From contig JAACJM010000092.1 of NCBI GenBank assembly GCA_013368315.1, forward strand, positions 124,001 to 188,000: a DNA stretch of 64,000 nucleotides. Reading direction: 5' to 3'. Positions 63,676 to 64,000 of this stretch are shown here, piece by piece; position 1 is the first letter of the stretch, and every line of letters starts with the position of its first letter. The DNA comes from Tetrapyrgos nigripes (Eukaryota > Basidiomycota > Agaricomycetes > Agaricales > Campanellaceae). Made by a program: the position numbers and the translations under genes. The notes under the pieces are model-generated. The model ran no database searches. It had not been told where the DNA came from and worked only from the letters and a program-made list of their open reading frames with translations.

Positions 63676-64000
63676 TGAGCAAATGATGTCATGTTAGCTA
63701 TGCTTTATGGAAGGAGAATAAATCCTTGTGCACCTCATACAGACAATAAATGACGGGGTCATTAGGTGGAGTAGTTCTGAGTCCACAGTAAGGCCACCAG
63801 TGCTCTCCCAATCCACCAACCAAGCCAGGTATCAGAAATCTGCGGGGACCTGCAGATACCCTGATACTTATCTCTACCAGCTAGATCTTTTTAGAATTCA
63901 CTGTTCTAATCAGTTCTTTGTACAATAAACACATCCTAACCTGGTACCTGTGAATATCTACTCAGTTCCGAACTGTAATTTAACATTAGAATAATTCACC
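63676..64000. other. Right edge, nothing recognised
   Basis: No gene, repeat or element end could be identified. A CATAC at about 63737 equals the 5 bp left of the 3' LTR but is not next to an LTR end. Confidence 0.4.

Noticed and set aside
63733..63742. CATAC as a target duplication for the gypsy element (CATAC precedes the 3' LTR at 55557-55561)
   Set aside because: It is about 60 bp away from the 5' LTR, whose end is missing; it cannot be a flanking duplication.

Overview
The window is transposon-packed DNA from a fungus, most likely a mushroom-forming basidiomycete (Agaricomycetes). The evidence is KDZ transposases with CxC2-type cysteine clusters, a WD40 array with the C-terminal tail usual in mushroom STAND proteins, and introns of about 50-70 bp with GTGAGT/GTATGT donors and a TACTAAC branch site. 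I saw no rRNA or tRNA gene, no CRISPR array and no bacterial-type operon.

Layout. 1-2023: WD40-protein remnant split by a solo LTR. 3997-4063: perfect palindrome upstream of an FtsJ/RrmJ-like methyltransferase gene (4523-5668), the only clear non-mobile gene. 6194-8364: a MITE and a deleted hAT element. 11660-16598: decayed Ty1/copia element, its RT split by a solo LTR. 16599-44053: a nest of three KDZ transposons. KDZ-A (transposase 16965-35397, accessory genes up to 38689, minus strand) is broken by an apparently intact Tc1/mariner element (19225-20851) and by a complete 12,780-bp KDZ element, KDZ-B (21800-34579). KDZ-C (38690-44053) appears to have landed in an accessory gene of KDZ-A. 44053-49862: remnants of another gypsy element and an acidic ORF split by a 3.3-kb CACTA-like foldback element (46269-49562). 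52573-53145: a second deleted hAT of the same family. 54290-63675: a cluster of related LTRs and a chromodomain Ty3/gypsy element with a solo LTR inside its gag.

Main result. KDZ-B is delimited by a 7-bp target duplication, imperfect terminal inverted repeats and a 10-bp motif exactly 55 bp inside each end. Removing it joins two halves of the KDZ-A transposase in frame. Besides its transposase it carries three other genes and has tandem-repeat arrays in both arms. Two of the cargo types (an arginine-rich protein and a putative RNase H1-N/viroplasmin-like protein) have counterparts in KDZ-A, which suggests a conserved accessory cassette. The gypsy element shows a sequence signature of self-primed reverse transcription. 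Decay across families is dominated by transitions and by TGA stops where an arginine CGA codon is expected, as would follow from deamination of methylated CpG.
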